Assembly (NCBI GenBank): GCA_021234155.1
Contig: JAJEKV010000075.1
Span: 4,542,230 to 4,606,229 of the forward strand
Origin: Isoetes taiwanensis
Taxonomy: Eukaryota; Streptophyta; Lycopodiopsida; Isoetales; Isoetaceae
Length of the DNA: 64,000 nucleotides
Direction: 5' to 3'
The number at the start of each line of letters is the position of its first letter. Position 1 is the first letter of the stretch. A model generated the notes under the pieces. It was not told the origin of the DNA. It was given only the letters and a program-made list of their open reading frames with translations, and ran no database searches. The translations under genes were made by a program, and so were the position numbers. Of this stretch, positions 10,493-21,546 are shown in pieces.

Positions 10493-11544
10493 GGCAAAGA
10501 TCGTCGGAAAGGAGTAGGAAGGACTGTCTTGAGAAGCCGGGAGGGCTGGAGGGCGGGCGGAACAGCGAAGATGGGCGAAAAGTTGTTTAGAGGCGCCTGA
10601 AGTGTTTCTTGAATGGGCATGAAACGGCGACCGTTGATGATGCCAGGTGGCGAGAGATGCGAAGGAGACGATTGAGGAGCAAAAATTTGGCTAAGTCTCC
10701 AAACTGTTAAGGGAGAAGGAATGAACGGTGGAGATGAGACGTAATTGAACGATCGGATGTGACAGATGGCGAAGGTACACATATTAATGTTCGACGGGCG
10801 TGAAAAGAAGGAATGTCATTTAATGCGGGCAACTCGAAGTGGGATATCATTAAAACGAAGATGTCAGAAGGTACCATGGCTAGATATGCGGCGGGAGAAA
10901 AGATTCCAATATAGAAACGACCTTGCATTGCAACCACGTCGGCGAGTGGTCTGAGTGGTCCACGTCGACAGGAATCCCGTCTGTTGGGCTATATAAGTCG
11001 AGCAGTGGGCAACGCTGAGACACCCTTGGCGACCATGAGTATGAGTATGGCATCGGCTGGATTGAGCGAGGATTGCACCATGCCTACCAACTGCCGGGGG
11101 ATGGATAACCCTCCTTCTGAAATGAACTACTGGACACTGTGGAAATGTCACAACAGAGTTATTTACATCGCGATGGGCGGGCTGGTGCAAGGGGATGGCT
11201 GAACATCCCAGATAAGCCACACCAACGCCATGGAGGTGGTGGTGCATCTGCTTAAATTTGGGATCGGATTAGAACTACTACCACATCACGCACATAACCT
11301 CTACTCCCCAACCGGGAGTAGGGGGTTTTAATCTTAGGATTTTGTAAATAGGGCCTTGCCCATAGAAATAGGCTTCCCGCTCATAGCCATGGAAGTAAGT
11401 GAGCCGCGGCTCACATTTTGTAATTTGCATCTATTAATATAAATATGCCTCGTTTAGTCACTATCGTGGTGTCGAACTTTGTGGTGCATCTTGTGTAGAG
11501 CTTTACGTAACAACTGTTTGAAATTGCTTAAAGGCGAAAAGCCA
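10493..11544 (-). other. Spacer between pol and the extra ORF
   Basis: No supportable coding domain is seen. The stretch immediately upstream of the extra ORF's ATG (about 10493-10600) is conserved with the outer copy (about 18630-18698). An 8-bp perfect hairpin at 11301-11321 and an AT-rich stretch at 11430-11450 lie within it. The outer copy lacks most of this spacer. Confidence 0.5.
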
Positions 11545-12676
11545 TTAACGAGTAGGTAATGGAGTGCCATCTAACTCAGCCAGCTTAAAAATACTGGGTT
11601 GAACAACTTGAATGATTTGATAAGGACCAAGCCACCTGAACTGTAACTTGCCCGGAAAATTTTTGTAACGAGAATCATAAAGAAGAACCAAATCACCTTC
11701 TTTGAATGTTTTTGTCTTAAGACGTTTGTCATGCAATGATTTCTGCAACTGTTGTCCATGAAGAACACGAATGTAAGCATCTCGCCAAAGTTCATCCAAC
11801 TGTTCCAATTGATAAACCCTTTCCTTGAGTGCAGCAGGTGGATTATGTGCTGTAGCAAGTTGGAAACGGAGAGTCGGAAGAATATATTCAAAGGGCATCA
11901 AAGTTTCTTGACCATAAACCAGTTTGAAAGGAGTGTGGCCAGGTAGCAATTTTGGCGGTGTTGTAAGCCCAAAGAAACGATGGCAACTTGTCTTGCCAAT
12001 GCGTGCTTGAAGCGTCTAAATTTTCTTGAGAATAGTGATGAGAGTTTTGTTGGTACTTTCAGCCAATCCATTTCCTTGAGGATAATAAGGTGTACTCTTC
12101 CGGTGTTGGATTTGAAGATAGTCCGTCAGCTCCTTAATGGTATGATTGACCAAAATGCACGCCACGATCACTAACAAGTTCCGTGGGACAACCAAAGCGC
12201 ATCTTTGCGTGTAGAGAACCTTAGGCTTTGTCTTTGGCGGCGGTGTTGTGCGGAAGTGCACAAGCTTCCGCCCATTTGGTAGCATAATCCGTGATGACCA
12301 GAATATAAGCGGGCGGGGTGTGCCCGGCCCGGTGGAGTCCATGGGCCTCACAAAATCCATTCCCCATTTTTGAAGGGAAGTGGCGTGGCGGCCGGCGTTA
12401 ATGGAAGAAGCGTCCGCGGGCGTGGGTTTTCCCACCGCGGCCCGCGAGGCGTCTGCGTCTGCGAGCATAAGCATGGGCATCTCTAAAGGCGTGGGCGAAG
12501 TATCTTGCCAAAAGAATTTTCGCGTCTTGAGTGGCATCACCAGCTAAAATGACCACCACCAAGCCCGCATGAGCTTGTCGAACAATATCGAGGCACTTCA
12601 TGGGGAGGACACAACGGCGGAGGACCATGTCTTTACTGGCGTTTGTAGAGATGACCTGCAACCATGGTGTAGTCAC
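11545..12676 (-). pseudogene. Inner gypsy integrase
   Basis: The zinc-binding block (CVLPMKCLDIVRQAH) is at 12540-12676 and the catalytic core (WGMDFVRPMD, then STPYYPQGNGLAESTNKTLI) at 12016-12540. The C-terminal GPY/F module at 11545-11949 (MLPGHTPFKLVYGQETLMP, FKEGDLVLLYDSRY, FRWLGPYQIIQV) is intact in one frame ending LPTR-stop. The enzyme joins element cDNA to the host. No chromodomain follows. Frames break near 12400 and 12010. Confidence 0.9.
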
Positions 12677-12689
12677 GGACCTCTCACGA

Positions 12690-13333
12690 AATTGGCGGGC
12701 GGCGAAGCGAAGCTTGTGCGGAAAGGCGTCGGATCTTCGCGAGGAAAAGCACCAGTGAGAAGATATTGCTGAAAGTTATGAAACCAATGGGGCGTGGCCG
12801 TGACCAGGAACAGTTGAGCGTCTGGAAAGGCGTCAGAAACACCCGTGGACGGATCATCCGTGTGGATGCGTGAAAGATAATCAGGCACCACATGAGACTT
12901 TCCTGCCTTATGAACAATTTCGAAGGGAGCGAATTCTTGCAGAAGAAGGACCCAACGAGCAATTCGACCCGTGGGCATGGTTTTGTTGATCAAATAAAGA
13001 AGAGCTTGATGATCAACAAAGAACTTGATCTGGCTACCCAACAAATAATGTCGGAAACGTTGGACACAAAAACTAAGCCCAAAGCTTCCCGTTCCGTGGC
13101 AGAATAGTTGCGCTCAGCAGGATTGAGTTTCCGGCTGGCATAGCGGATTGGTTTATCCGTGGCTTCATCATAGGCCTGAGAGAGAACAGCACCAATGGCA
13201 AAAGCAGAGACGTCAACATGAACGTGGAAGGGCTTGTCCCATTGAGGAGGAACAAGTCCGGGGCTGGTAAATAACTTGACTTCAACTTAAAGCGGCTTCG
13301 GCAGGGGATTCCAAGCCCAAGTGGATTCATCAC
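12690..13333 (-). pseudogene. Inner gypsy RNase H
   Basis: Blocks include PQWDKPFHVHVDVSAFAIG in mixed frames, the RKLNPAERNYSATEREALG motif, and FFVDHQALLYLINK with TGRIARWVLLLQEF, which is RNase H plus connection. LVTATPHWFHNFQQYL then leads into integrase. The 123-codon C-terminal frame 12673-13044 is intact. Confidence 0.88.
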
Positions 13334-13352
13334 CGTGAGTTTATGAATGGGG

Positions 13353-14110
13353 TCAGCTATAGGCGCAAGTCCGAGGAATGAAGGTGGAATAATAATTAAC
13401 CTTATCCAGAAAAGAACGTGTCTTTTTGATATTAGATGGTGCTTGAGCCTTCAGTACACAACTGATTTTAGCGGGATCCGTGGTGATGCCTTCTTTACTG
13501 ACCACATGACCCAACAGCGCTGAGGTGGCCTTGAAAGTGCACTTCTCAGGATTGAGACTAATGCCAGATTCATCACATTTTTGAAAGACAAGCTCCAATT
13601 TTTCCAAATGATCATCCATGGAGCTGTAGGCTGAAAAATCATCTTGAAAGATCTGAAGAAAAGGTTTATCCTTCATAAAGTCGTGAAAAGGCGGAAAAGC
13701 ATGATCTTGTTGAAAGGTGGAAGGAGAGTTTGACAAACCAAAAGGGACCACCTTGTAAGCAAAAGTGCCCCACGGGGTGGTGAAGGTAGTTTTGAGTTGA
13801 TCTTCTTGCTTGATAGAAATCTGATTGTACCCAGAAAAACCATCCATGAAAGAGTACATCTCATGACCAGCAACTTCTTCAAGAACACAGTGGATTGAAG
13901 GGAAGCGGAAAGTGATCACGCTCAAGTGGCTTGATTGAGTTTTTACGTAGTCCCGCATAAGCGTGGATCTTACCATTGTGTTTGAGAGCAATGGCGATGG
14001 GGCTCACCCATTGAGAATGTTTGACCTCATAAATCAGGCCCGGCAGACTAAGAGTTTGTCAATTTCAGCCTTGGCCAGGTCCGCGGTAATTTGGGTTGAG
14101 CACATGCATG
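13353..14110 (-). pseudogene. Inner gypsy reverse transcriptase
   Basis: The main 212-codon frame (13353-13991) covers the RT core: MYSFMDGFSGYNQISIK, TPWGTFAYKVVPFGLSNSP, PFLQIFQDDFSAYSS, LNPEKCTFKA and LLGHVVSKEGITTDPAKI. The catalytic box is FQDD (13638-13649) instead of YxDD. A leading Phe is known in Athila-type plant gypsy RTs (FMDD), but Gln at x is not one I remember. Upstream blocks (SPIAIAL, DYVKTQSSH) continue to about 14100. Confidence 0.9.
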
Positions 14111-14116
14111 TCGTTG

Positions 14117-15112
14117 CTAGATAGGGAGTGCATCAGGTTTGGTAGGAATGGTGAGTTCCCCCAACTCTTTTTTGATACCTCGAAGGTCTTTGTAGCTCCA
14201 AGCAAATATATGTTTAAACTTTTTGAGCAATCTCTGGCGTGCTTTATAGGTGGATGGAAGATGAAGCGACCAATCGGACGGTTGATTGTTGCCAATGTCC
14301 ACGATTTTCATACGGAGTTTGAATATGAGGAACAACCTCCATGTCCTGAACCTGATGAGAAGGAGGTTGAAACATGACAGGAGGAGCAGCATTTTGAGTG
14401 GTGAAAAAAAGAGGCTGCTGAGTGTCATCAAGCAAGGGTTGCTTCATGGCGGCATGAACATCGGCCGCTCTCAAAGAAGGAGTGGGTCGGAAAAATGATC
14501 AAGATGTTGAATGCGATTGCGAGGAAGCCAGGTATGGGTCAAAGAGAGCAGCCACAACCTGTCACGATCCGGTGTCATCTCTCCCCAGGATCGGCATACT
14601 TTCGGGGTAGGATGAGAGAGGCGATCCATTGGGAGGAGCTTGAACATGATAAATATTTTGGGCTTCTTGAGTCGATTAATCGAGATGGAAGGTTCAGCAT
14701 TCTCGACAGAGATCAATTGGCCAGTTTCCAGATCCATTGTGGCATTGAGATGGCCATCAGTGATAACAAGTTGGTCCGTGGCCCAGTAATGAATACTCTT
14801 AGCCTGGCGGAGAAAAGGTCGTCCAACCAGCATTTCATAATCACCAGGATCTTCTCCAGCTTTTCAAACCCCGAATTCCAAGGGGAATTTGAGATCACCA
14901 ATGCTGATATGGAGAAGAGGAGTAACACCTTGAGGGTGTGTGATATGGCCATTGGCCAACTTGATGTCATAAGGGGCACGGTACAACTGTTTGATGCCCA
15001 ATTGCTTCCAGAGCTTATCAGTAATAAGATTGACGGCACTACCACCATCAATTTGGACATGAGTGACTTGCTGATTGCCCACCGTGGCGTGCACCGTGGG
15101 TGTTGAGGTCAT
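14117..15112 (-). pseudogene. Inner gypsy aspartic protease and protease-RT linker
   Basis: Frame 14864-15112 carries THVQIDGGSAVNLITDKLWK, a retropepsin active site with D-G-G-S, the form common in plant gypsy proteases, followed by LANGHITHPQGVTPLLHI. The next frame (14471-14833) gives MLVGRPFLRQAKSIHYW, the end of the protease fold. The linker to RT (FKHIFAWSYKDLRGI, 14117-14431) is the usual pre-RT block. Confidence 0.85.
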
Positions 15113-15564
15113 AGCGGCTCAACCGAGAACTGTGGGAAGAGGTAACCCGATCTTTGAAAGCGGACGAGTTTCAAAATGGTGGCCAAGCTCAAAGGAATCT
15201 TGATTTTGGCAAGTCCTTCCGAAGTTCAAAGGGACATGAGAAAAGGGGTCCGCGCATGATCCAATGGGAGCTGAGTTTGTGGTAAAGAAGTGGAGACTTC
15301 TTTGAGAAGCTCTACCTCGGCGGCAATATTTGGATCTGGTGTGAGGCGGGCACTAGTGGATGATGGCGGTATTTGCTGCGGCTGGCGAGCTCTAGTGGTG
15401 GCGTGAACATTTGCCAAAGGTGCAACCTTCCGCTGCATGAGTTTTAGAATACTTTGTCTCACTTTAGGCATGGCGTGAGGCATGAGTTTATCAAGATCAG
15501 GTCGCGAAGTGAACCTTTTATCATCTTCATGAGGGCGGTGTCCACAAAAAAGCGAGGTTAAGTG

Positions 15565-17454
15565 TCATGAGGAATGATGGTCAAAGGCGTGAAGCCCTTG
15601 TGTGGCGTGAGACGAGACCAACCCAATTGGACGGCCGGACTGGAGGGTTGAGAGCACGATAAATCTCCTCTTGAGTTTGTTGATCCATAGGATTGGAGGT
15701 AGATGCAACTTCTTTGAGGTCATTTGTCGTTGGGGCGGTCGTGGTGGCTTTCTCAAAACAGCGGGGCCGGGGGCCTTGTTTACCGATTGGCCACGCCACA
15801 GTTGATAAGCCGTGGAGTCTTGAAAGCTGGTTGAGTTGAACACGGAAGTTGGACTTGAACTTGAGGAAGTTGAGGACACGCCTTGCGGTGGTGTGACCCT
15901 ATTCATGGCAATGATAACATTGAGCCTTGGAAGGATCAAAGGGAGGACGGTTGCCTTGTCCCAGTGGGCTGCTTTGAGATTCTTTGCATTTGTTGATCTG
16001 CTGAGGTTGTTGAGGTTGATATTCTTGAGGCTAATATGGCCGTGGTTGTTGGGCGTGGTCTGAACTTGAAAGACCATTTTATTCCGGAAAGGCGTAGGAT
16101 GAGAGCGAGTGCATTCCTCGGTGGCATGATTGCACATATTGCACCTTTTACAGTGAGGAGGTCCATTGGAGGAGTTGCATTCATTTGCCAGATGACCTTG
16201 ATATTTACAAATAGTACACCAGATCTGTGAGCGTTGGGGATTTGTTTGCTGAGGCTGAACAGAGTTCTGTGGAACCATGACGGGGGGCATGAAAGGGAGT
16301 TCCGTGAGAGCAACACCTCGAGAAGAAACATTGACCGAGTGATTGACCAATTCAATGGCCTGCTCCAGAGACTTTGAACGTAGGTATTCTGTCATGAGTT
16401 GAATGGCAGGAGGAAGGCCCTGCAGAAACCAGACGAGGATCTGGCTTTGCGTGGGGTACTCCTGGAGTTTACTGACGAGAATGTGAAGACGGTCCGCAAA
16501 AATCCACTGGCGACTCGGTGGGCTCTTCTTTGAAGGTCATTGAGTTGCTTGAGAAGAAGTTGATCATCATCGGTGGTGCCATAATGAGAAAGGAATGCTG
16601 TTTTCATTTCATGCCAACTTTGTTTCCAGTGACTTTTGTTGGCCATCAACCACTGATGAGGGGCACCTCTGAGCGTGGTGGAAAAGATGTGAAACTTAAG
16701 TTGTGGTTGTGCATGACCATTCAGAATAGCCAAGGCTTCGAATTCCTCCATATGGGCTTGAGCACTCTGATCCAGAGGTTTGCCTTTAGTGTTGCCAAAA
16801 GTTGGATAAGTCAGTTTCAGATTATGAGTGGGAGATGAAGGTGGGGCCCGACGCATAAACAGTGGATTCGGTGGAGGATATCTTTGAAGCATAGAGAGGT
16901 GGAAACGATGCGGGGCTTGAGAGTCCGGGGTGGGACTGAAAAAAACATGTGGTCCAGCAAAAGCAGCATCTGGTGGGGAAGGGTCTTGAGAGCCATCCAC
17001 ATTAGGCGTGAGATCAGTGGTGTGATAAAATGGGAAGAGCATCTTTGAAAAGATGGAGAAGACTGAAATTCGTGGAACGGGGGAGGGCCAAAGGACACTT
17101 GATGGTAGCCCATCCCAGCGGAGGGGAAGAAGGTTGTGATGGCTGAGGGGTGTGGCCTCAAGGGATATGGATATAGGTGCTCTCGTGAGTCCGGAAATAG
17201 TGAGGCGTGGGCTGATGAATGGGGGGGTATGTTGGGGAGATTGAGGTTGAGAACAATGCCGGCCTACGGGGGAGACCACCGGTGAGAATGAGCACGAGGG
17301 TAGGCGGTGCCGACGAGCTCTTTTGAGCGGACCACGACCACCCTCAATGTCATAGGCGAATCATACATATCCCGAACGACCTCACGTCGTTGATGGCGCC
17401 AGGCGAGCCGCCGTTTGTCAAAAGTTCTTCGAGAGTGAAACCTCGAGCCGACAT
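15565..17454 (-). pseudogene. Inner gypsy Gag with two zinc knuckles
   Basis: The probable start is ATG 17454 (MSARGFTLEELLTNGG), 38 bases inside the 5' LTR boundary. The capsid-type retrotransposon gag block is in 16392-17279 (FSTTLRGAPHQWLMANKSHW, HEMKTAFLSHYGTTDDDQLL). The following frame holds two CX2CX4HX4C knuckles, CTICKYQGHLANEC and CKRCNMCNHATEEC (about 16090-16220). The frame is broken between 17454 and 17279 and again near 16395, then lost into a Pro/Ser-rich tail. Confidence 0.87.
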
Positions 17455-17491
17455 AATGGAAGAAAGATCCCGGACCGGCAGCGGGCGGCGG

Positions 17492-18087
17492 TGTTTGGGG
17501 TGCAGGTTGGGAACTCTTGCAAAGGCGACCCTCTGTGAGGACCCTTAGATCTAACAGGAGAATCAGGGGAGCTATGTCAGCGGGATTTGCAAAAAAGAAC
17601 AAGGAAAAGAGAACGAGAAAGCAAAAGAGAACAATGAGATCACAATAATGAGAACAACTTCCTTGATGTCAATGAAGATATATGAGCTCTCAATCGAGAG
17701 AAAAACTTGAAGTGAGACAAGACTCAAAACTTATCTAAAACTCATGTGCTAGCTCTACTCATATATATAGTACAATGGCCTTTGGCCCAATATAGACACT
17801 CGACCGATTTGGTGCCGACTCACGGAAGGAGGCCTGATTCTGAGGAATCTTTGGCGGTGCCTCTTGAAATGCACGAAATCACGTACTGACGCCGACGCGG
17901 TGGACGGGCCGTCACTTGTCCGAAGCCTCCCTTTTGACGACGGCGTGGGCTTTGATTGCGTGGTGCCGCTTGGTCTTTACTTGGGGCCTTTGGCGACCCG
18001 ACCCGTGCACATTGCGAGATCCTTAGCCTTGAGTTGGTCCGTCGTATGCATGAATAGTCATGTACCCGGCATGTCTGAGGGACTAAC
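17492..18087 (-). repeat. Inner gypsy 5' LTR
   Basis: It matches 6983-7565 and the reverse complement of 21541-22135. It ends at ...GGACTAAC directly against the target duplication GGTCA (18088-18092); the expected final A is missing. Confidence 0.9.
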
Positions 18088-18620
18088 GGTCATTCCATGG
18101 TGACACCACGGCCGCATAAAATACTTCTCGCCCGCTATTTACGGCCCACACTCTTCAAGGATGCCCACGCTCACGCCCGCCGCGTGTGATGTGCTGTCGG
18201 CGTGTGGGTCGGCCCCGACCGGGCGCTCTCCCGTTGACTCGATTAAGCCCGCGCCACTTCCCTTCACCAAATGGGGAATGGACTTTGTGGGGCCCATCGA
18301 TCCTCTGCCCGCGGCACACCCGTGCAGCTACGATTCGGTCATCAGCGATTCACGCTACCAAATGGGGCTGAGGCTTGTGCCCTTCCGGACAACACGGCCG
18401 CCCGGCCACGGCCAAAGGTCCTCTATCGCGCATCATCATCAGCGTTTTGGCTGTCCCACAGGCGGTCGGTGATCGCGGTGTTCATTTTGTCAATCACACC
18501 ATCAAAGAGGCGGCGGATTATCTGGCGATCCATCATCGCAAAAGCACACCTTACTATCCTCAAGGGAATGGTTTGGCTGAAAGCACAAACAAGACTCTCA
18601 TCACTATTCTCAAGAAAATC
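18088..18620 (+). pseudogene. Gypsy integrase core (outer element, 3' half)
   Basis: The element resumes after the inner insertion. A degraded zinc-binding C-C side is followed by LPFTKWGMDFVGPIDPL (first catalytic Asp) and the RGVHFVNHTIKEAADYL (second Asp region) and STPYYPQGNGLAESTNKTLI (Glu) blocks. The frame ends at TILKKI, where it fuses directly to sequence upstream of the extra ORF. The GPY/F C-terminal module present in the inner copy is absent here. Confidence 0.9.
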
Positions 18621-18698
18621 CTCTTTGTTTTCGTCTTCTGCTCTCCGCCCTGCGGCTTCTCACATCCGCTCTTCCAGTTCCTTCCGAGGCTCTTCGCC

Positions 18699-21546
18699 AT
18701 GGCCGCTCCACCAAAATTCCCTCAACTTCAAGCCTCTGCTCCACGGGATCCGGCTCTTTTTGAGTCGGTGACTTTCTCAACACCCACCTTTCGAGATGCC
18801 CTAGCAGGGCCAAGTCGTGCCGTGGCGGAATGCCATGGGCTTTATGCATTCTCCACCCAAGACCTCCCTGCACCAAATCCGGAGCAACTGAAGCAGTTTG
18901 TCACTCATATGATCAACAGCCCGGAAGGATACACCACCACCGTCGATCAGACCACCATTTTGCTTACTCCGGTTCTGCTTTCTCAGGTATTCCAAATTCC
19001 TCTTACCAGACCTTCTTTATCTTGGGCTGCCTTACAGGACCAGGATGTCTCTCAGTATGGCGCAACTCCTTATCAAGCAAACATCCATCGACTCACCAAC
19101 ATTGCAAAGACCCACGATACTTTTGTAAAGTTTCTGTGGCGAAAATTCTATGGGTATTCCATCAAGAATACCCATATCAATAAACAATTTTATAACATTG
19201 TCATTATGGCCATCCATTTCCCTCATCCTATTGATTGGCCACAAATTATGTTCCTCCGACTTCTCCATGAAGTTGATCGCATCCGTGCAGCACCTTCTTC
19301 TGGCTTTGACACTGCTGTAGGTGCTCACCTCCAGGCCATCATCCGTCATTATATCCCTATCGTCAGTCCAGGGTCCCCCTCTACTTCTCATGCCTCCACT
19401 CATCAAACCTTCCATTCCCTTCCCAAAACCCAACAGGCTGAGACTTCACGCCCTCCTCTTTCTCCTGGTCATGCTCAAAATCAAGACAAACCTATTTACA
19501 TTTCCTCTTCATCCCACGGAAACCACCCTCCACTTCTCATCATGTTTCTCGGGCGTCCGCGGACCAATCACCAACGGGGCCCGCACCTCCACCTTCTCGG
19601 CAGGTCCTGTATCAATACCCGCAAAGATGTCCAAGCCGTTGTCCTCAAACTCCGGGACTCATTAAAGAAGTCTTCATGAATGGTGTTCAAGCCTACATGG
19701 AGGCCACGGAAGCAGTTCACAGGGATCTCCAAGCTGCCACCATGCAAGTTCAAACCCTGGAAGAAAAACTTCAACAGAAGCACGAGGCTCTTTTACAGGC
19801 CCGTGAAGCTCTCAAGATTGCCCAAGACCAGACAAGCCTGCTTGCTGATCAACAGGCTCAATTACAATCCACCATTCAAGAATCACACTGCAAAATCAGG
19901 TCACATCTCTTCAGACTCAGCTCACAGAAGCACAGAAACAAAAAATAATTGATGATACAGAGATTGCCACGCTTCGCCTGCATACTCCTGGGCAATCAGT
20001 TTCCGCGAGGGACGCCTCTCTCCGCAGGCGATTCAAGTGATCAATCATGTCTCCTGCTCGAAAAGGATAATCAGATCCGCGACCTGGAAAATCAACTCCA
20101 GCAAGTTGTTCAATCCGCAGAAGCCGCCCAAAATCAACAAGAGGCATATATTGATATTGCTCTCCGCATTCCTACAGACTTCTGTACCCCTTCCAGTTAT
20201 CTGGATTATGTGGTTGCCCGACGCCACCTTTTTCTTCTCAAGTGGTACGTGGCAAACGGTCATGGGCAGCGCGGATTTTCTCAGGATCTGGCCGGACCTT
20301 TCCATTGAAGACAAAGGCTTGCTCTGTGCTCTACTAGTCTTTGATCAAATCCACTGTGAGGATTCCGATTTGATCACCTTCCGAGTTGTTCAGCCAATGG
20401 CGTATATTTTTCATGATTTTTATCTGGCTGACACACAAGATAAATTCAGAGATGAGGCCCATCGCATTTTTCAAGGCAACCCCCATGCTCACTGGTTGTT
20501 GTTGGACACCAACCCGTATTTACAGGATCATGATCGGTCTCACACTCTTGGCACGGAGTACATGCCTGAGCTTGCTTATCACTTACCTCTGTGGCAAGCA
20601 GAAACGCTGGAACAGGTGCGGAAGAATCTAGCCCATCCTGAGGATCTTCTGTTTGCACAAATTTATATGCAGCACTTGGGAGGCTGCGTGCCCTTCTGGA
20701 CAGCAAGACTATACCCACGGGTTGGGTTAATCCTCCCGTTTATACCATGCTCTCGTGCTCGATTGGGATCCGGTGGTGTCGTGCACTTGATCGGGGACCT
20801 TGTTCGTGAATTAGAGTCGGCCCGAAGAACCCACACCAACTGGTCTTGCTATCTCTCCATATGCTTCCTTGGGTGCACCCCCGCGCATCCGATATCTCAC
20901 TGCAGATTGGCGTCTTCCTTTTTGGAATAAATTTATGGAAGGCCACGCTGATTGGTCCCCTGTTCAGATCTCTACTGATCTTCGGTGGGATCCAAGTTTT
21001 GTTCGACGCTCTAATTGGGAGGATGGTGCAACCTTGGAGCACACGAACAATTGGATCTTCCTCCCCAATGAGCGCGGTTGGCAGACGCCCACTCATGCTG
21101 TCCACGGACTTGATCTCTTTCTGACACATGCTGCCACCTCCCCGGATCCCTCAGTTCATCGCCAAGCAGGTTTTTGTGTTGCTTTAAAGTGCCTCCTGTT
21201 AAGTTCTCTAAATCGTGGGCGACCTATCTTTTATTGCAACCCGAATGCCAGTGTCAGTGCCTTCGGTCTTCAGACTTGCCTTCTCATGGAATGCCAGTAT
21301 GTCCCTGCTGAAGCACACCGTGCCTTGGAAGAAATGGTGCATTCAGGTTTTCTCATTGACGCTCTTCCTGCCATCGGTCTCAACACTCCGGAAGCTCTCC
21401 AGGCACGCCAAGATCTCATTGGGAACTATCATAATGGCCCCCGTCCTCATTCTCGCGAGGATGAATTTTCGACTGCTGGGTTCCCGCCCTCAGAAACAGT
21501 TTCCCCTTTTCTTCACACTGAGTGTCGTTTGGCGGGGGAGTGTTAG
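18699..21546 (+). pseudogene. Extra ORF downstream of pol, outer gypsy copy (unrecognised, ~950 codons)
   Basis: Start ATG 18699 (MAAPPKFPQLQASAPRDPAL) is in the equivalent position and context to the ATG at 10492. Frame 1 runs 327 codons to 19679, then 19676-19948 (coiled coil: QVQTLEEKLQQKHEALLQ), 20037-20930 and 20869-21546, ending in the first bases of the 3' LTR. The regions match the inner copy: N-terminal globular domain, Pro/Ser/Thr linker, coiled coil and C-terminal domain (VVARRHLFLLKWY, DFLRIWPDLSIEDKG, QPMAYIFHDFYLADT, PALGLNT-like). Only three or four frame changes over 2.85 kb make this the better copy for reconstructing the domain layout. Function unknown. Confidence 0.78.

Larger units (their letters stand above)
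6983..18087 (-). mobile_element. Inner Ty3/gypsy LTR retrotransposon, complete, same family as outer
   Basis: LTRs at 6983-7565 (3' LTR) and 17492-18087 (5' LTR) are the reverse complement of the outer element's LTR at 21541-22135. Internal order on the minus strand is gag with zinc knuckles, aspartic protease, RT, RNase H, integrase (the Ty3 order), then a long extra ORF before the 3' LTR. A perfect 5-bp target duplication GGTCA flanks it. It is about 11.1 kb long. The coding frames are interrupted many times. An 8-bp perfect stem CTACTCCC/GGGAGTAG (11301-11321) lies in the spacer between pol and the extra ORF. Confidence 0.95.

Noticed and set aside
18088-18620. Integrase fragment as a separate insertion
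   Set aside because: The shared GGTCA duplication and co-linearity show it is the interrupted second half of the outer integrase.
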